Shown: one piece after another, positions 1 to 10,932 of the stretch
Numbering within the stretch: the stretch's first letter is position 1
Layout: each line of letters opens with the position of its first letter
Source: Spongilla lacustris
Lineage: Eukaryota; Porifera; Demospongiae; Spongillida; Spongillidae
Reading direction: 5' to 3'
NCBI GenBank assembly: GCA_949361645.1
Contig: OX442428.1
Location: 6,470,503 to 6,534,502, forward strand
Length of the DNA stretch: 64,000 nucleotides
Made by a program: the position numbers and the translations under genes
The notes under the pieces: model-generated
Seen by the model: only the letters and a program-made list of their open reading frames with translations
Database searches by the model: none
Told to the model about the DNA's origin: nothing

Positions 1-407
1 ACATTTCAACAAAATCAAGATTCAAAATACGGCGAGCCAGACGTGTCGGGATCCCCTCCAATGGGACTGACCGGTACATGTACTTCCCCCGTCGGGTTGG
101 TGTCGGTAGCAGCGAGCAACGACGATGACGTTGCTAGGCCTTTGATGGCGTCAGTTGTTGGGGTGAAGAGAGGTATCTCTAGGGTACTGGACTGTGTTTT
201 CGGGTCCTTGGGAGGTCCTACAGCATAGGAACGGAGGGGCCCATCATGCATTGATGCTCGCAAACCATATAACTGTTAAACATTACTAGTCCCAGTCTAC
301 ACAAGTGCATGCATGTAAGGGGGCATGACGACTCACTAATGGCATGCATGACAATACACTAACGAATGGGTCGTTTACCCTGACGATATAGTTGGACGAT
401 ACCGCGG

Positions 408-605
408 TCAATGAGCGGGTCGATACTGCGGTCAATGAGCAGGTCGATACCCCGGCCGATGAGTGAGTCGATTGAGCGGGTCGATACCCCGGCTGCACCG
501 ATGAATGGGTCGATACCCCGGCCAACGAGTGGGCCACCAATGAGCGGGTCGATACCCCGGCCGGTGAGCGGGTCTATACCCTGGCCAATGAGCGGGTTGA
601 TACCC
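408..605. repeat. Degenerate minisatellite, about 20-24 bp unit
   Basis: Imperfect tandem copies of a unit like 'gagcgggtcgataccccggc' run through this stretch with varying length and substitutions. Several frames stay open across it on both strands only because of the periodicity, so the short Arg/Pro-rich ORFs here are not treated as genes. Nothing else recognisable lies in 1-407. Confidence 0.75.
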
Positions 606-1381
606 TAACGAGCCTGATACACCATAGATCTGCATGCCCGACGAACAAACTCAAATGATATACCAAACAATGTTGATGCTAGCAACTAGTTGCGACCACG
701 TGGATCGAGGTGACAAAAGCCCTCCATATCATATTATCACTAAGTATAATACCACGCAGGTTTTATAGCCAGTGAGGTCAAATGGATATCACCTTGGCAG
801 AGGCACTAAAAGGCATGTAGATGCATACAGTAGCAATAGCTAATTTTTAACGCCCGATGCGGGAGGTCCTGGTAACCCATAACTACCGCGCACACTAACC
901 GTCTGACTGGCCTTGGCTCTGTGATGAAGTAGATTCCGTAGGTTGCTTGATCGCCGTAGCCAGGAACTCAGTGAGCTACTGGCGCTGCTCCTTGTTGAAA
1001 GGCTCTGACATTTCGAGCACCACAAAATTTTGAGCACCACTTACACAAATGGGTGACACTTCTGGCGCATGGCATATTATGCATGTGCGCTACATTTCAC
1101 GTGATCACTATGCACCAATGGCGATCGGACACGGAATGTCGGGTAACTGGGTTTAAGTACTTTAAACTGTATTGACTGGACAGCAGGCACAACACAGGTT
1201 CTTTCCATATATCCAAGTGAATACATCCCAGCCAGTTGCTATTCCAATTACAACATCCACCTGGAGATCTTTTTAGGACTGTTATACCCAAGCTTTAAAG
1301 CAGTATTTTGTGCAGCAGCTCTGCCGAAATCCTCCATGTTGTATACACGTGGTTAGCTAATTCCTCATTCATGCCTGGGCT
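606..1381. other. No gene seen
   Basis: AT-moderate sequence with only short, uninformative ORFs on both strands. I see no splice-bounded exon, repeat array or element terminus that I can support. Confidence 0.5.
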
Positions 1382-1925
1382 GTGTGGATTACAAAAAAGA
1401 AGCAAGTTAGAGCGGGCCATAAGGCTACAGTAGGAAGGATCATCACGGATGTCAAAACCGGGTTAGACGCGCAAGAACGAAGCATTCCGAAACTAGAACA
1501 GCAACGAAAGAAGCTTCGGGAAAAGTATGAGATTATTCGGAAGCTAGACGGTGAGATTCAAGGTTGACTCAAAGTGGAAGATAAAGTTAGCAATGCGATT
1601 GAGCAAGCCCGACATCTATAGCGATGAGACTGAACTCACTTTAATACTTCTGGATGAAGCCCTCACTGCGGCCGATGATTCCCAAGCTACAGCTCAGCCT
1701 ATTGTTCAAATCCAATAACACAGCTCATGTTTCACCTACACCTTCATCAGTCCCTGACAGAATTCGCACCACTAAAACTACCAAAGTTGAGTCTCAAGAA
1801 GTTCGAGGGCGACCTGACATCATGGGCAACATTCTGGGAGTGATACAAGACCAAGTTAGCAAACATCATTGGCTGTGGACCTGGGCCTCTGGCATGTACA
1901 ACTACAGGGGACAATCCATCATTTA
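1382..1925 (+). pseudogene. BEL/Pao retrotransposon gag remnant (DUF1759-like)
   Basis: The plus strand first reads a charged helical segment (RAGHKATVGRIITDVK, then a K/E-rich coiled coil), and after stops and frame changes gives PKLSLKKFEGDL-TSWATFWE near 1,770-1,840. The pattern 'LP.L.L..F.GD...W..FW..' is the hallmark I know from the DUF1759 region of BEL/Pao gag polyproteins. A TGA follows the WATFWE motif, and no single frame covers the domain, so this is a decayed copy. No LTR is visible next to it. It lacks the protease, RT and integrase that would follow in a complete element; other Pao pieces lie at 15.8 and 26.5 kb but are not clearly the same insertion. Confidence 0.65.
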
Positions 1926-2249
1926 GGGAAGGGGGGTCTAATAAGTATATTCATAACTGGGGAGGATATGGGAGGGGCGTGCCCCTCCCATGACAGCAAA
2001 GGGTTTGGGGGAGTGTTAGAGCTCCCCCGCCCCAGCCAGGTTTTTACTTTTGTGTTTATCTGTAGCATGAAAATGAACATAGTTTTGATGTCATGATATC
2101 AAATAAATTAGAAGGCTGAAATAGATCTCTCACATTCACAACTTGTCTCAAGTGCTGTAGTGATGACAATGAGAGCATGAATGTTAGAATAATAGTCCTT
2201 ATCAGCATACCTTAGAACTTTGGAGTATCAAACCCCTTTGCTTGTGATA
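1926..2249. other. No gene seen
   Basis: GC-rich patches (e.g. ggggaggatatgggaggggc) followed by AT-rich sequence. No coding signal or element terminus that I can support. Confidence 0.4.
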
Positions 2250-3720
2250 GCATTTTGTTCATTTTATCTTCCACATGTCCACTTCAGTGTCTAAGCCTCT
2301 GGAGAATGGTAGATCATCACCATAAAACTTCAGTAGGTTGGAAAAATCTAGTTTGGAAGATGGTGGTATTGGAATTTACAATTTCTGATGGCCTCAGCTC
2401 AATGCAGTCATCAATGATAGTGATAGTTTCTTTATGAAACTTCATATCAAGTTCAGTGATGAGGTGATCCAACATATAGGGATGGTAAGGATTCGTTTGT
2501 AGTGATCACTTATATTAACTGCTAGGGTATTGGAATGATGCAGTTGCACAGATGATATTCGTGTGCAAGACTTTGTTAAACCAACACTTTCAGCCAATGT
2601 TGTGGCCTCACGATATTTTTTTCTATGCAGTCTGTTGACCAGATCAAGCTTCTTTAATAGCAGATTTTCTGTGCACGAACTGCATTAACATATCGTCCTT
2701 GAAGCTTTACACTAAGTCCTTTTGTGCAAGATAAGGCATTGTGTCTTAAAACTAAAGCAACAGCAAAGGAGAACTGAGACATGGCAAGTAAGAAAAAAAT
2801 TTGCATCAGGCCGTGACTGTCTGTTCCATTCTGATGCATGGTTTGATGCTATTTCTTCCATACAACATACAATTTACATAAAGAGGTCTCTGAAAACTTC
2901 AAATGCTTCATGGCGTTCAACCCAACGTGTTCTACACATCTGCTTCATCTTGGACATTTTTTTCTTCAGGAAGTAATTCTATCCATTTAAAAATGCAAGT
3001 TGCCTCTTAGGTGAATTGCTGAAGAACCATGGTACTGATTTAGCAGTCTGCATCATACTGTTGATCTCTTTGATCTCTTTAATGCTACAACATTTCACCA
3101 CACAGAGATTTAGGCGGTGAGATGCACAATGTGTGTATAAGTATGTTGATTGGTCTACCTCAAAACCCCATCATCTCTAAAGAAGAACTGAAACATTTCT
3201 GCAGTCCAGTACAGTTTGGAACTCAGCAACTTCCAGACCACTTGACGAATTCATTGTACAGTTGCCATTTAAATCCACTGATCCACAGTCACCCCATTGT
3301 TTTAGCTGCAATGGATTATATTGTTCATGTGTTTCATCTTCTACACTGTCCTGTTGATGAGCATTATCATTAGGTTGGTCTTCTACATCTAAACATGAGG
3401 CAGAGCTGGTAGAGGCACAGTGCACCCTGCTGTAGGTGTAAGCAGCTGGTTTCCAGAAAGCCTGCCCATGATCATGATAACAGAAGCCTCTAGTCGCCTG
3501 CTCCTTTTGGATGAACCAGCTGTTTTACTGTGTCCAACATTAGTTGAATGTCTATTACATTGCAACTTTGCACAGAGCCAAATTCAAAACATGGCTGGAA
3601 GAGTAATGGTATAGAGGATTGCTTCCGAAGCTGGGCAGTAAATCTTGCATATTTATCTGACATTCCTTGCTCCATCCATGGTCTGAGATTGGCAAAATTT
3701 GATGTCAAGCCCAATATTGC
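2250..3720 (-). pseudogene. hAT-type transposase remnant (DUF4371 class)
   Basis: On the minus strand, near 3,130-3,095, the reading THCASHRLNLCVV appears, and near 2,955-2,880 KMKQMCRTRWVERHEAFEVF. The pairs 'H-C..H.LNL' and 'C.TRW..R...F..' are characteristic of the RNase H-like and dimerisation regions of hAT-derived transposases of the ZMYM/DUF4371 class. Further coding-like pieces continue to about 2,250 (KSCTRISSVQLHHSNT, then DLITELDMKFH) and upstream to about 3,720. Several stops and frame changes interrupt it, so it cannot encode a functional enzyme. Terminal inverted repeats were not found. Domesticated relatives of this family exist in animals, but the broken frame argues against that here. 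Confidence 0.65.
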
Positions 3721-4048
3721 TCAATGCATGAATAGCATTGTGTGGCACAGTGCTTCCCCAGTTGTGTAATCACATGGGATAAACTCCAGTAACCGTTCCA
3801 CTGGTTTATTACCTTGTACATAATGTCATTCAGGCGAAGTTGTTCACTGGATATTTTTATTTTTTGTACTATTGAACTTAGTAAGAATTCCTTAACACAA
3901 AGCAATGATTATATGTAATGCAAAATTGCAGCCTGCTATGATTTATACTTGGCACAGCACAAGAGTAATACAGAATGAAGCAATGGGCTTTACTCAGGAG
4001 TTAATTAGCAGAATGGATTTGTGTGCAAGCACAAATCTCAAGATGCAT
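3721..4048. other. No gene seen; probable transposon flank
   Basis: Sequence between the hAT-like and Tigger-like remnants. Only short ORFs, with no recognisable motif or inverted terminus. Confidence 0.4.
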
Positions 4049-5515
4049 CTAATATGAAACGATCATCCAGTTTTGCTCCCACTGAATGAAGCTGCTGCAG
4101 CAATAGTAATGCATCTTGAGCAGCTTAACCCTTTCTACTGCATCCTGGCACTCATCAGAATCATCACCCTCATTGACATCTATGAAGCTCATCTCCTCTA
4201 AGTGCAACCATTCGGAAAGAATTGTTGTCATGCACCTTTTGCGCCGCTTTAGCAAGAACAGCAAGGTCCATCGTAGCCAACATGTTCACTACTGATGGGC
4301 TACTAGTAAAGTGTTAAACAGGAAAGCTTGTTGCTCATTGCCTCAATTGTCATGGGTACTAGTTTACTGTTGTAGGTACGACAATCACTTGCTATCTGAG
4401 CAGTGTCAGTAACTAAAAGACACTTCGAGTGCACCCAGCATGCAGCTATTGTTGAAGAGGAGATGCAGTTCCAGGCTACCTTCAATAATATGATAGCATG
4501 TCCCACATGAGGTTGACACCCATCCTGAAGTCCGGCATGGCCAGCAGGTAGGTGCTTAGCCAGGACTGGCAATTCGTCATATCTATCTGCAGTTTCAACC
4601 AACCTCCCCAAAAGCCTGCTCTTATAACCAACCTTTAGAGCAGCAATAACACCCTGGTCAAGAAGTTGATAAATAGATGTAACATTCGCGGTGGGAATTT
4701 GAAAACCTTGACTGTCCCAGGGGGTCTATACAACTGTCATCATGGCCTGAAAACCCATCAACTATGAGTGCCACATGACCTTATGTGGTTGCGTACTGCA
4801 GGCAAAAAAAACATCCCACCACTTGTTATAGTTGCCAGTGTCATTCCATGCATCCGTTTAAAACAACGTGGATTCTTGGCAGAACCAATCACTACAGGGG
4901 TCATTTTACAACTACCTGTGTACCTGTGGCGCTCACACAGCACGCTCTTTGGCCTTCATTGCTTTGCGGCCACGACCAACATGATGGCTATTACCTTCAT
5001 CTGCAGCTAGGTAGGGATGGCTCTGTAAAACAGGCCAGCCTCATCCATGTTAAACACATCAGAAACAGGATAGCTGGCGAGTTCATTCCTAAGTACCTGC
5101 ATCCCTCATCTAAGTCTATGTCTTCCACTTCCCCATGGGATCGAGTGCACTTTGAATCATTACATCGCCACCATTTGTAAACCCAACCATCTGATGCACA
5201 AAAATCAACAACACCTTGACGCTTCGCTTCAAATAATGCTTGAAACTGGCAACTGTTTTCTAGCACTAGTAAAGGTCCAAATGGAACGTAACCATTTGTA
5301 TACTGCCTTGTCTATTGCGGGATGTTTTACTCTGCTAGCTGCAACCTTGGACCATAACGGTACTAGCATGTTACCAATTAATGCGCACTTTCATTTGCGA
5401 ATGCCATAAACTTAGGTTTTGCTGATCCTAAATTTAGCTGCAACATCCAAAGGAGGTTTACCTGATTCTAGTTCACTCAACACTTATCTTTCACACAGAG
5501 AAACCGCCTTAGTGT
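4049..5515 (-). pseudogene. Tigger/pogo (Tc5/CENP-B type) transposase remnant
   Basis: Read on the minus strand, the family order is visible. A psq-like helix (LSELESGKPPLDVAAKF) lies near 5,490-5,430. A CENP-B/Tc5 DNA-binding segment follows (ASDGWVYKWWRC..., then RSHGEVEDIDL) at about 5,210-5,100, and a DDE segment (KMTPVVIGSAKNPRCFKR) near 4,910-4,850. Last come the C-terminal 'AWNCISSSTIAACW' motif near 4,480 and an acidic tail (ECQDAVERVKLL). These are hallmarks of pogo/Tigger transposases. Multiple stops and frame shifts separate the pieces. A second, plus-strand Tigger-like piece is at 11.6 kb. Boundaries are approximate because no terminal inverted repeat was identified. Confidence 0.75.
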
Positions 5516-7268
5516 TTACGAGCATGGTGCCATTGCTTGAAATAGTTGAAATAATGGGAAATGACCAGACGAATACAGTCACAGATGGTTTGAGACCACG
5601 TTTGTAGCGAAGGTACCTGCATGCATATTAAAGGTGAAGGAACTATGTAAGATTCAAGGAATTGCCTGGAATGTGCTAATGATAGAGGTGGAGTGTATGC
5701 ACTTATGTCATTATTTTTACAGTTACACATAACTATGCTAATACAATGCACATGGACTGTTCTATCGAGTACAACTGCTTTTTTAAGGTCAGGCCTGTGT
5801 CGTTTAGTAATTGGGGTCCGGCTCCCCACTGCTTTAGTTACCTTATTTCATGCGCACTTTCAGCCTTATACTCTGATGTCTATGTTTCGTCACAGTGAGT
5901 GGTGTCTAGTAGTGTGAAAAAGGGTGTTCTATTTATCATGGCGGCATTCTGCAGTTAACATATTTGTATGAATACGAGTTCCAAATCTCCCTGCTGGGTC
6001 AGGTCATCATGGGTTTGGCCACATGCAGTACGAGTAGTACAGGAAAATGGAGCTGAAATGGAAGGTAATCATGGTTCAGATGTGCAAGCCAGTTTTCACC
6101 CAATCCACCTGCCATGCATGCACAACTGGTACACAATAAATTTAAGTGAGAATGATGAACCAGTGGTAAATTTCATTATTCACTGTGGCTCTCTCTGATG
6201 TGAATACCTTGTCACATGGTGCTGCCAAGCATCCTCTAACATGTAAAATGGGTTTTTAAACAGACTCTACCCATCAAACGCATCATCTGGAGGACCACGA
6301 AGTGTCACTAGTGATAGATGTGCACCATACCATTGTTTTAAATGTTTTGCAGCACCTTCTGTTATGTATAGCCACTTGCACCTCTGAGGATTGGACCGTC
6401 TGGCCCAGGAGGGTTGTTTCATCACTGCCAGAGGCAGCAAGAAGCTCAGGAGGCCTGTGTTTGATTTGGGTCAAATGGAACCCAGGGGGCGCCAGGTAAA
6501 CGATGGTTGGACCATTGGGCCCAGGAGGGTTAAATGTTGTGGAATCTGGCCATATGGATTGGGCTGATTGGCTAAGTTGTGTCACTACTAACTACTGGTG
6601 CCAGTCCTGTCTTTGTGTGCCTATGTTAATAATTGACATCATTTATACGATTAGTGGGCTTTTTTCCCTGTGCTCTCCTGCTTCTTTCCTCCTCTCCATC
6701 AGTTCTGCTCCTTGCTGTTGTATGTCATGGTGTACCCAGTAGCACAGGAGCTCCACATGTACATCACTCCTGTACAACACAAACCTGAGCAGTGGGCATA
6801 AATAATAAAACTCAGGGTAGGTGAGATGACACCTAACCCTAAAAAAAATCCCTAAACCTTCTGAAGGGAAAATCCACATGCTGGGACTGAAACCTTCCTC
6901 TACACTGCTCCCACAAACACGCACAACAGCTCTGTCATCAGACAAGGAAAACCTGTCCAGACTCAAAACATAACAAGGGAAAAATTGCAGGACATCAAGT
7001 GTGCATGTAGAATGCTTAGAATGACTCAATAACTCTTACACTCCCTTATCAACCCACGCTTCCACGTGGTGACACGTTCCATTCAATCACCATTTCCTTC
7101 ACATTTAGACGGGAGCTTATTTCCTGTCTAATTCAGTTAATCAACTGCACTTAAGAGACAGGTGTCACTTCTGTAAACTTTAGAGCAAGGCTTGCATTAG
7201 TCAAGACAGTCGACCTTCGACGGATGTAATAATCCTAAATAATGGATTGACATATATAATAGTGTTAC
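5516..7268. other. No supported gene
   Basis: Holds scattered ORFs below about 130 codons with no domain I recognise. Two short Gly-Pro-rich plus-strand readings (GPSGPGGL near 6,390 and VGPLGPGGL near 6,505) resemble collagen repeats, but each is under ten residues. If the minus-strand gene at 7.3-7.8 kb continues, its next exons would lie here; I could not identify any. Confidence 0.45.
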
Positions 7269-7765
7269 CTTTTACTCTCTTATTAATCTGCTTGTTTGAA
7301 GCAGCAGGATAGCCATGCAATCCAAGATTCTCTTGGACAGAATCAGCCAGGCTTTTCTGGAACTCTGGTTCCAGCTCACTCCACATTTTGGACTTAAGGA
7401 CTTCAGCTAGCTGCTTTGAGAACTGCTCAAAAACGTCTTTCAAAATTCTTTGTTGGATGCAAGCTGTATATAATATATTTGTACATATTGCATAAGGTAC
7501 AAACGTACAAGAGTTATTCTCAGCGGAGGTGAAAAAAAACCATACACATGTCCTACGTAAGCTACATGTACATACTATACATGTATTGTGTTAACTTACA
7601 ACTCGCTGGCATTTGCTGCTTTGACTTCTCAAACTCTTTCTCTAGTTCCTGAACCTGGCCTTCAAGCAATCTCACTTTCTGCCTTAGAAGGTATACTTCA
7701 TCTTCCATTTCATCATCTTTTTTAGCATTAGCCGCAGACGTTCTTGAGCCTTTTTTCACTGCCAT
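7269..7765 (-). CDS. Coiled-coil protein, possibly NSL1/Mis14-like (5' exons only)
   Basis: Two exons are supported: 7,765-7,600 and 7,463-7,269. The start ATG is at 7,765. The donor at 7,599 is a perfect GTAAGT, the acceptor at 7,464 follows TATACAG, and both exons join in phase 1. The product begins MAVKKGSRTSAANAKK, followed by an acidic coiled coil (DEVYLLRQKVRLLEGQVQEL, residues 21-45). Next is a helical segment ending in ADSVQENLGLHG. The run F-x3-L-A-E-V-L followed about 20 residues on by S-V-Q-E-N resembles the conserved core of NSL1, a subunit of the MIS12 kinetochore complex that links centromeric chromatin to microtubules. That match is from memory over about 45 residues, and the N-terminal coiled coil is not typical. 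The rest of the protein was not located; the last donor (GTAACA at 7,268) is weaker. Confidence 0.5.
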
Positions 7766-8334
7766 AAACACGTGAAAAGGTGTGAATAGGTAACTGCGCA
7801 TGTATGAGGTGGGTGAAATATAGAGCTAAAGAATACCTCGCTCGTGAAAGAAGGAAACTTTATTCAAATGCAATTGCAAGAGGTGTAAGGGACGTTCCTT
7901 ATACTCATACTCAACGAACTGATAGTGAATAAGGTAAATCTTTCATCATCATAGCGACCAGCTTAGCAACAGAGTTTTTAAAAAGGTTTTATAGGAGCAC
8001 TAAAACTCTTAAGGGAGTGAAATACATATTTCCAATCAACCTGTGTTCGCATTGCACAGATTCCATACATGCAGACCCAGAATCCTATACCTATGTACTG
8101 CGCACGTGTGTTTACTAGCTCTTGAAGAATCGCGCGGTTAGATCATATTACTTGAATTTCTACTTTTACGACATACAACAGTTTTTCCAGAGATATAATT
8201 AGTCTTTCTGTGTTCTCGACGCAATAAGAAGCCAAAATTCCCTCACAAGGTACAATGACTTTTTTTTCCCTCGGAGATATGCATTAACAAATATGATGTA
8301 TTTTTAGGAATTTCAGGAATCGATTGGTAGGATC
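7766..8334. promoter_or_regulatory. Intergenic interval, candidate promoter region
   Basis: It separates the minus-strand start at 7,765 from the plus-strand RAG1-like reading at 8,335. No TATA box, CpG cluster or initiator can be singled out. It is listed as a candidate only because it lies immediately upstream of the minus-strand gene. Confidence 0.2.
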
Positions 8335-9208
8335 ATGCAAGAACACTACGATTTTTTGTTAACGCTCTGCAGGGTTTGTGGGGATTATGTCAGATTCACA
8401 AGGACCACTGCTCCCCTGCATTGTTGTACCACTTATGCTTCTGACTTGATGATGGTCTTTGGCAAAAATATTGCAACTGATAGCCCTGATTCTCACCCTG
8501 CATCATTTTGCTACCTGCGTCATCAAGTTGTTACAAAATACAAAGATGCACTAGCAGATGGTATGGTGTACGAAGTGTGCACATTACAGTTTGATACACA
8601 TGGTGAAGACTTGCTGTGTTTGTGAACATGGAAGGAGAAAAGAAAAAGCCAATGAAGCGCAAAAGAAGTTATTGACCAGGGCGACCATTAGAAATGCCAT
8701 TAAGGCATCTAGTTGATCACATTGAGCTCATTGCACCTCAATCATTTGTACCATTGGAATTTACCCTGGATAGTGCAGAATGTCCCCTGGATAGTGCAGA
8801 ATGTCCCCTATGTCTGAATATACTGAACAGTCCAATAGAGCTGGTCACATGTGGTGCAATAGTCTGCTCCAAATGCTGTTGCACTTGGCTAATCCTTTGC
8901 AATGAACTGCTGTGCCCATGTTGCTATATGGTGATCACCTAAAGGACCACAGCGCAGCCTGCAATCTCGTTCTGGATGCTCTCAAATGCATCCCTGTAGC
9001 ATGCAGTAAGTGTGGAAATGAGATCCTGCTCTCAGAGTATACAACTCACCTGGAATCTGGTTGTACATTTGTCTCAGTTACTGGCAATGTTCGTGTCATT
9101 CTCAACTGTCCAGTCAACCAATCTTTGTCACTAACTAGTCTACAGATGGTTACTGGGATTGGAATAAGAAAGCATGGAAGAATGCTACTGTCTTCAGTTC
9201 ATACATGA
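8335..9208 (+). pseudogene. RAG1 N-terminal-region-like gene, frameshifted
   Basis: The plus-strand readings follow the order of the RAG1 N-terminal half. First comes a zinc motif (LTLCRVCGDYVRF, then DSHPASFC), then a second knuckle (CCVCEHGRRK near 8,607). A linker follows, then a RING-like block (ECPLCLNIL, VTCGAIVCSKC, LLCPCC at 8,803-8,925). Last is a post-RING zinc segment (ACSKCGNEILLSEYTTHLESGC near 9,000-9,065) and an LNCPVNQSLSLT tail. RAG1 carries CRxCG, HPxxFC, CxIC, a C3HC4 RING and a C2H2-like finger in the same order, and relatives without the catalytic core are known in invertebrates (N-RAG elements in molluscs). Frame changes occur near 8,605, 8,690 and 8,925. A 21-bp tandem duplication sits at 8,768-8,809. 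The usual RING histidine position reads Ala (TCGAIVC). No DDE core is visible downstream. Likely a dead copy; an unrecognised intron could explain one break but not all. Confidence 0.6.
8768..8809 (+). repeat. 21-bp perfect tandem duplication
   Basis: The unit ctggatagtgcagaatgtcc plus one base is repeated twice directly before the RING-like cysteines of the RAG1-like reading. It is in phase, so it inserts seven residues (LDSAECP) without shifting the frame. Confidence 0.9.
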
Positions 9209-9570
9209 CACACATTTCACAGCACAACATCGACAAGTAAACGTTTGTGTACAAACTGACTAAAATTACAACATTTTATATTGTCTTGGACCTATTGGAT
9301 AACGCATGATCACACATTTTGGAAGGTTCCGAGAAAATAGATAATAATTACATTAGTTTGAACCATTGTTGAAAACGTAATAATTTCTTTCTCCGATCCA
9401 CAATCCACAAGTATCTGGCATGTAGGTAGATCTTAGTTTCTTATGTAATGAACTAAAGATTTGTACGTTGTTGCGATGAATGAACCTGCAGATGCTGCAA
9501 GAACTACATTGTGTTCTACCCAAACATGCACATCGGGTGATTCCTTCGTGTACATGTATATTACACACTC

Positions 9571-9835
9571 AAGTGTTATCAGAGCACCGCTATTCATACT
9601 GAAGTGTTATTGGAGCACTGCTACCTCCCCCATTCTCAAGTGTTATCAGAGCACTGATCCCACCTGTGTTATCAGAGCACTGCTCCATACCTAAGTGTTA
9701 TCAGAGCACTGCTCCATACCTAAGTGTTATCACAGCACTGCTCCATACCTAAATGGTGTCAGAGCACTGCTGCCCCATACTTAGGTGTTATCAGAACACT
9801 GCTTCATACCTAAGTGCTACTATGATAGCACTGTC
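9571..9835 (+). repeat. Minisatellite, about 29-33 bp unit
   Basis: Eight or so copies of 'gtgttatcagagcactgct' separated by short variable stretches such as 'ccatacctaa'. Units diverge by a few substitutions and indels. The interval 9,209-9,570 before it holds only short uninformative ORFs. Confidence 0.85.
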
Positions 9836-10133
9836 CATTGTAGTGATGCATCCATACCCATTCACATGCCCCTGGCACAGCTCATACATATTGTCTATTT
9901 GCATCCATGTGTACACCTGTACACATATTGGGTAATATGTGTACAAGGGAGCACAAATTACTTACCCTACCTTAACTTTTTAAGTAATCACATTTGTCAC
10001 TTAAAAATTTACATATGAGTACACAACAGATGACTAATTGATGGTCAATAATAATTCTAATTATTTGATTGTTATCTGACAAATAAACCACATTAGAAAA
10101 ACAAAGAAAACGTTGCACATGTGACTGGTTATT
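9836..10133. other. No gene seen
   Basis: AT-rich spacer between two tandem arrays, with no motif that I can support. Confidence 0.4.
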
Positions 10134-10179
10134 GTGGAGAGAAGAGGTGTACCTGTACGCAGAGCAAGAGGCAGTATAC

Positions 10180-10575
10180 GTGTACGCAGAGCAAGAGGAT
10201 GTGTGGACAGTGGAGGTGCGAGCACTGACAGCTCAAATAGTGGAGGCACAAATGGTGGAGGTGCGAATAGTGGAGGCTTGAGCACTGAAGGCTCGAATAG
10301 TGGAGGTGCAAATGGTGGAGGCGCGAGTAGAGGAGGTGAGAATAGTGGACGCGCGAATTGTGGGGGCGTGAGCACTGAAGGCGCGAGTAGAGGAGGCACA
10401 AATGGTGGAGGCGCAAGCACTGAAGGTGCAAATAGTGAGTGGAGGCATGGATAGAGGAAGTGAAGTAGAGGTAGAGGAAGTAGAGGTAGCGGAAATACAA
10501 GTAGAGGTAGAGGAAGTAGAGGTAGTGGAAATACAAGTAGAGGTAGAGGAAGTGTAAGTAGAGTGATACCATGTG
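10180..10575 (+). repeat. Trinucleotide-phased low-complexity array
   Basis: Plus-strand units of 'agtggaggtgcgaat' type give Gly/Ser/Asn/Ala-rich reading (NSGG-NGGG-AS-RGG), passing at about 10,455 into 'agtagaggtagaggaagtagaggtag' units that read Ser-Arg-Gly. Frames on both strands stay open across it because stops are absent from the unit. The second half may be coding, since it is in frame with the exon that ends at 10,694. Confidence 0.8.
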
Positions 10576-10932
10576 ATGAAGAGGAAGATACTGACACTGT
10601 CCATGAACTAGTGCCTGTAATTAGATTGCTACTGTCGCACCCAGAAGTACCTCCTGGTGTATCCTATGATTGGATCACTGAGTGTACCAAGAAGGTAAGT
10701 GCTCCTGTTGGACTGCTTTGTGTTCTGATTGGTTGGTTCTAGGAGCGACTGGTGTCGTATCAACGGTACTATCTGCCAAGTGGGTACTCCATTGAGGCTA
10801 AGGCGGCTTTGAAATGGTATAACAACTTTTGCACCTTGGGAGTGACATCATTAATTTCCTAAATATAGGACAACAATGATATGTGGCGAAAAAGGAGCAT
10901 GTATTTACATTGCAGGAAAGAAGCAGTTTAAG
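10465..10932 (+). CDS. Gene fragment with SR/RG-rich tract and BRCT-like end, three exons
   Basis: Three exons with tiny introns are proposed. The first is 10,465-10,694 (donor GTAAGT, 48-nt intron, acceptor TTCTAG). The second is 10,743-10,816 (52-nt intron, acceptor ATATAG). The third is 10,869-10,932 (donor GTATCC). Phases agree (0, then 2). The reading goes from an Ser-Arg-Gly tract through DEEEDTDTVHELVPVIRLLL to GVSYDWITECTKK / ERLVSYQRYYLPSG. A 'V-x2-x-WI-x2-C' followed by 'L-x-Y-x2-YYLP-G' matches the last two secondary-structure elements of many BRCT domains, which bind phosphopeptides in DNA-repair proteins. The first half of such a domain is not visible upstream, and an in-frame TGA lies just before 10,465. 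It could be a gene fragment or the 3' part of a larger gene. I do not recognise the specific protein. Confidence 0.4.

Noticed and set aside
6380..6535. Collagen Gly-X-Y exon
   Set aside because: Only two isolated stretches of under ten residues (GPSGPGGL and VGPLGPGGL), with no extended triplet pattern or splice sites.
9571..9835. CRISPR-like spaced repeats
   Set aside because: Units diverge, spacers are short and related to each other, and the context is animal nuclear DNA; it is a minisatellite.
10061..10604. Leu/Pro/Tyr-rich minus-strand ORFs up to 178 codons
   Set aside because: Antisense readings of the trinucleotide-phased array; residues follow the repeat unit.
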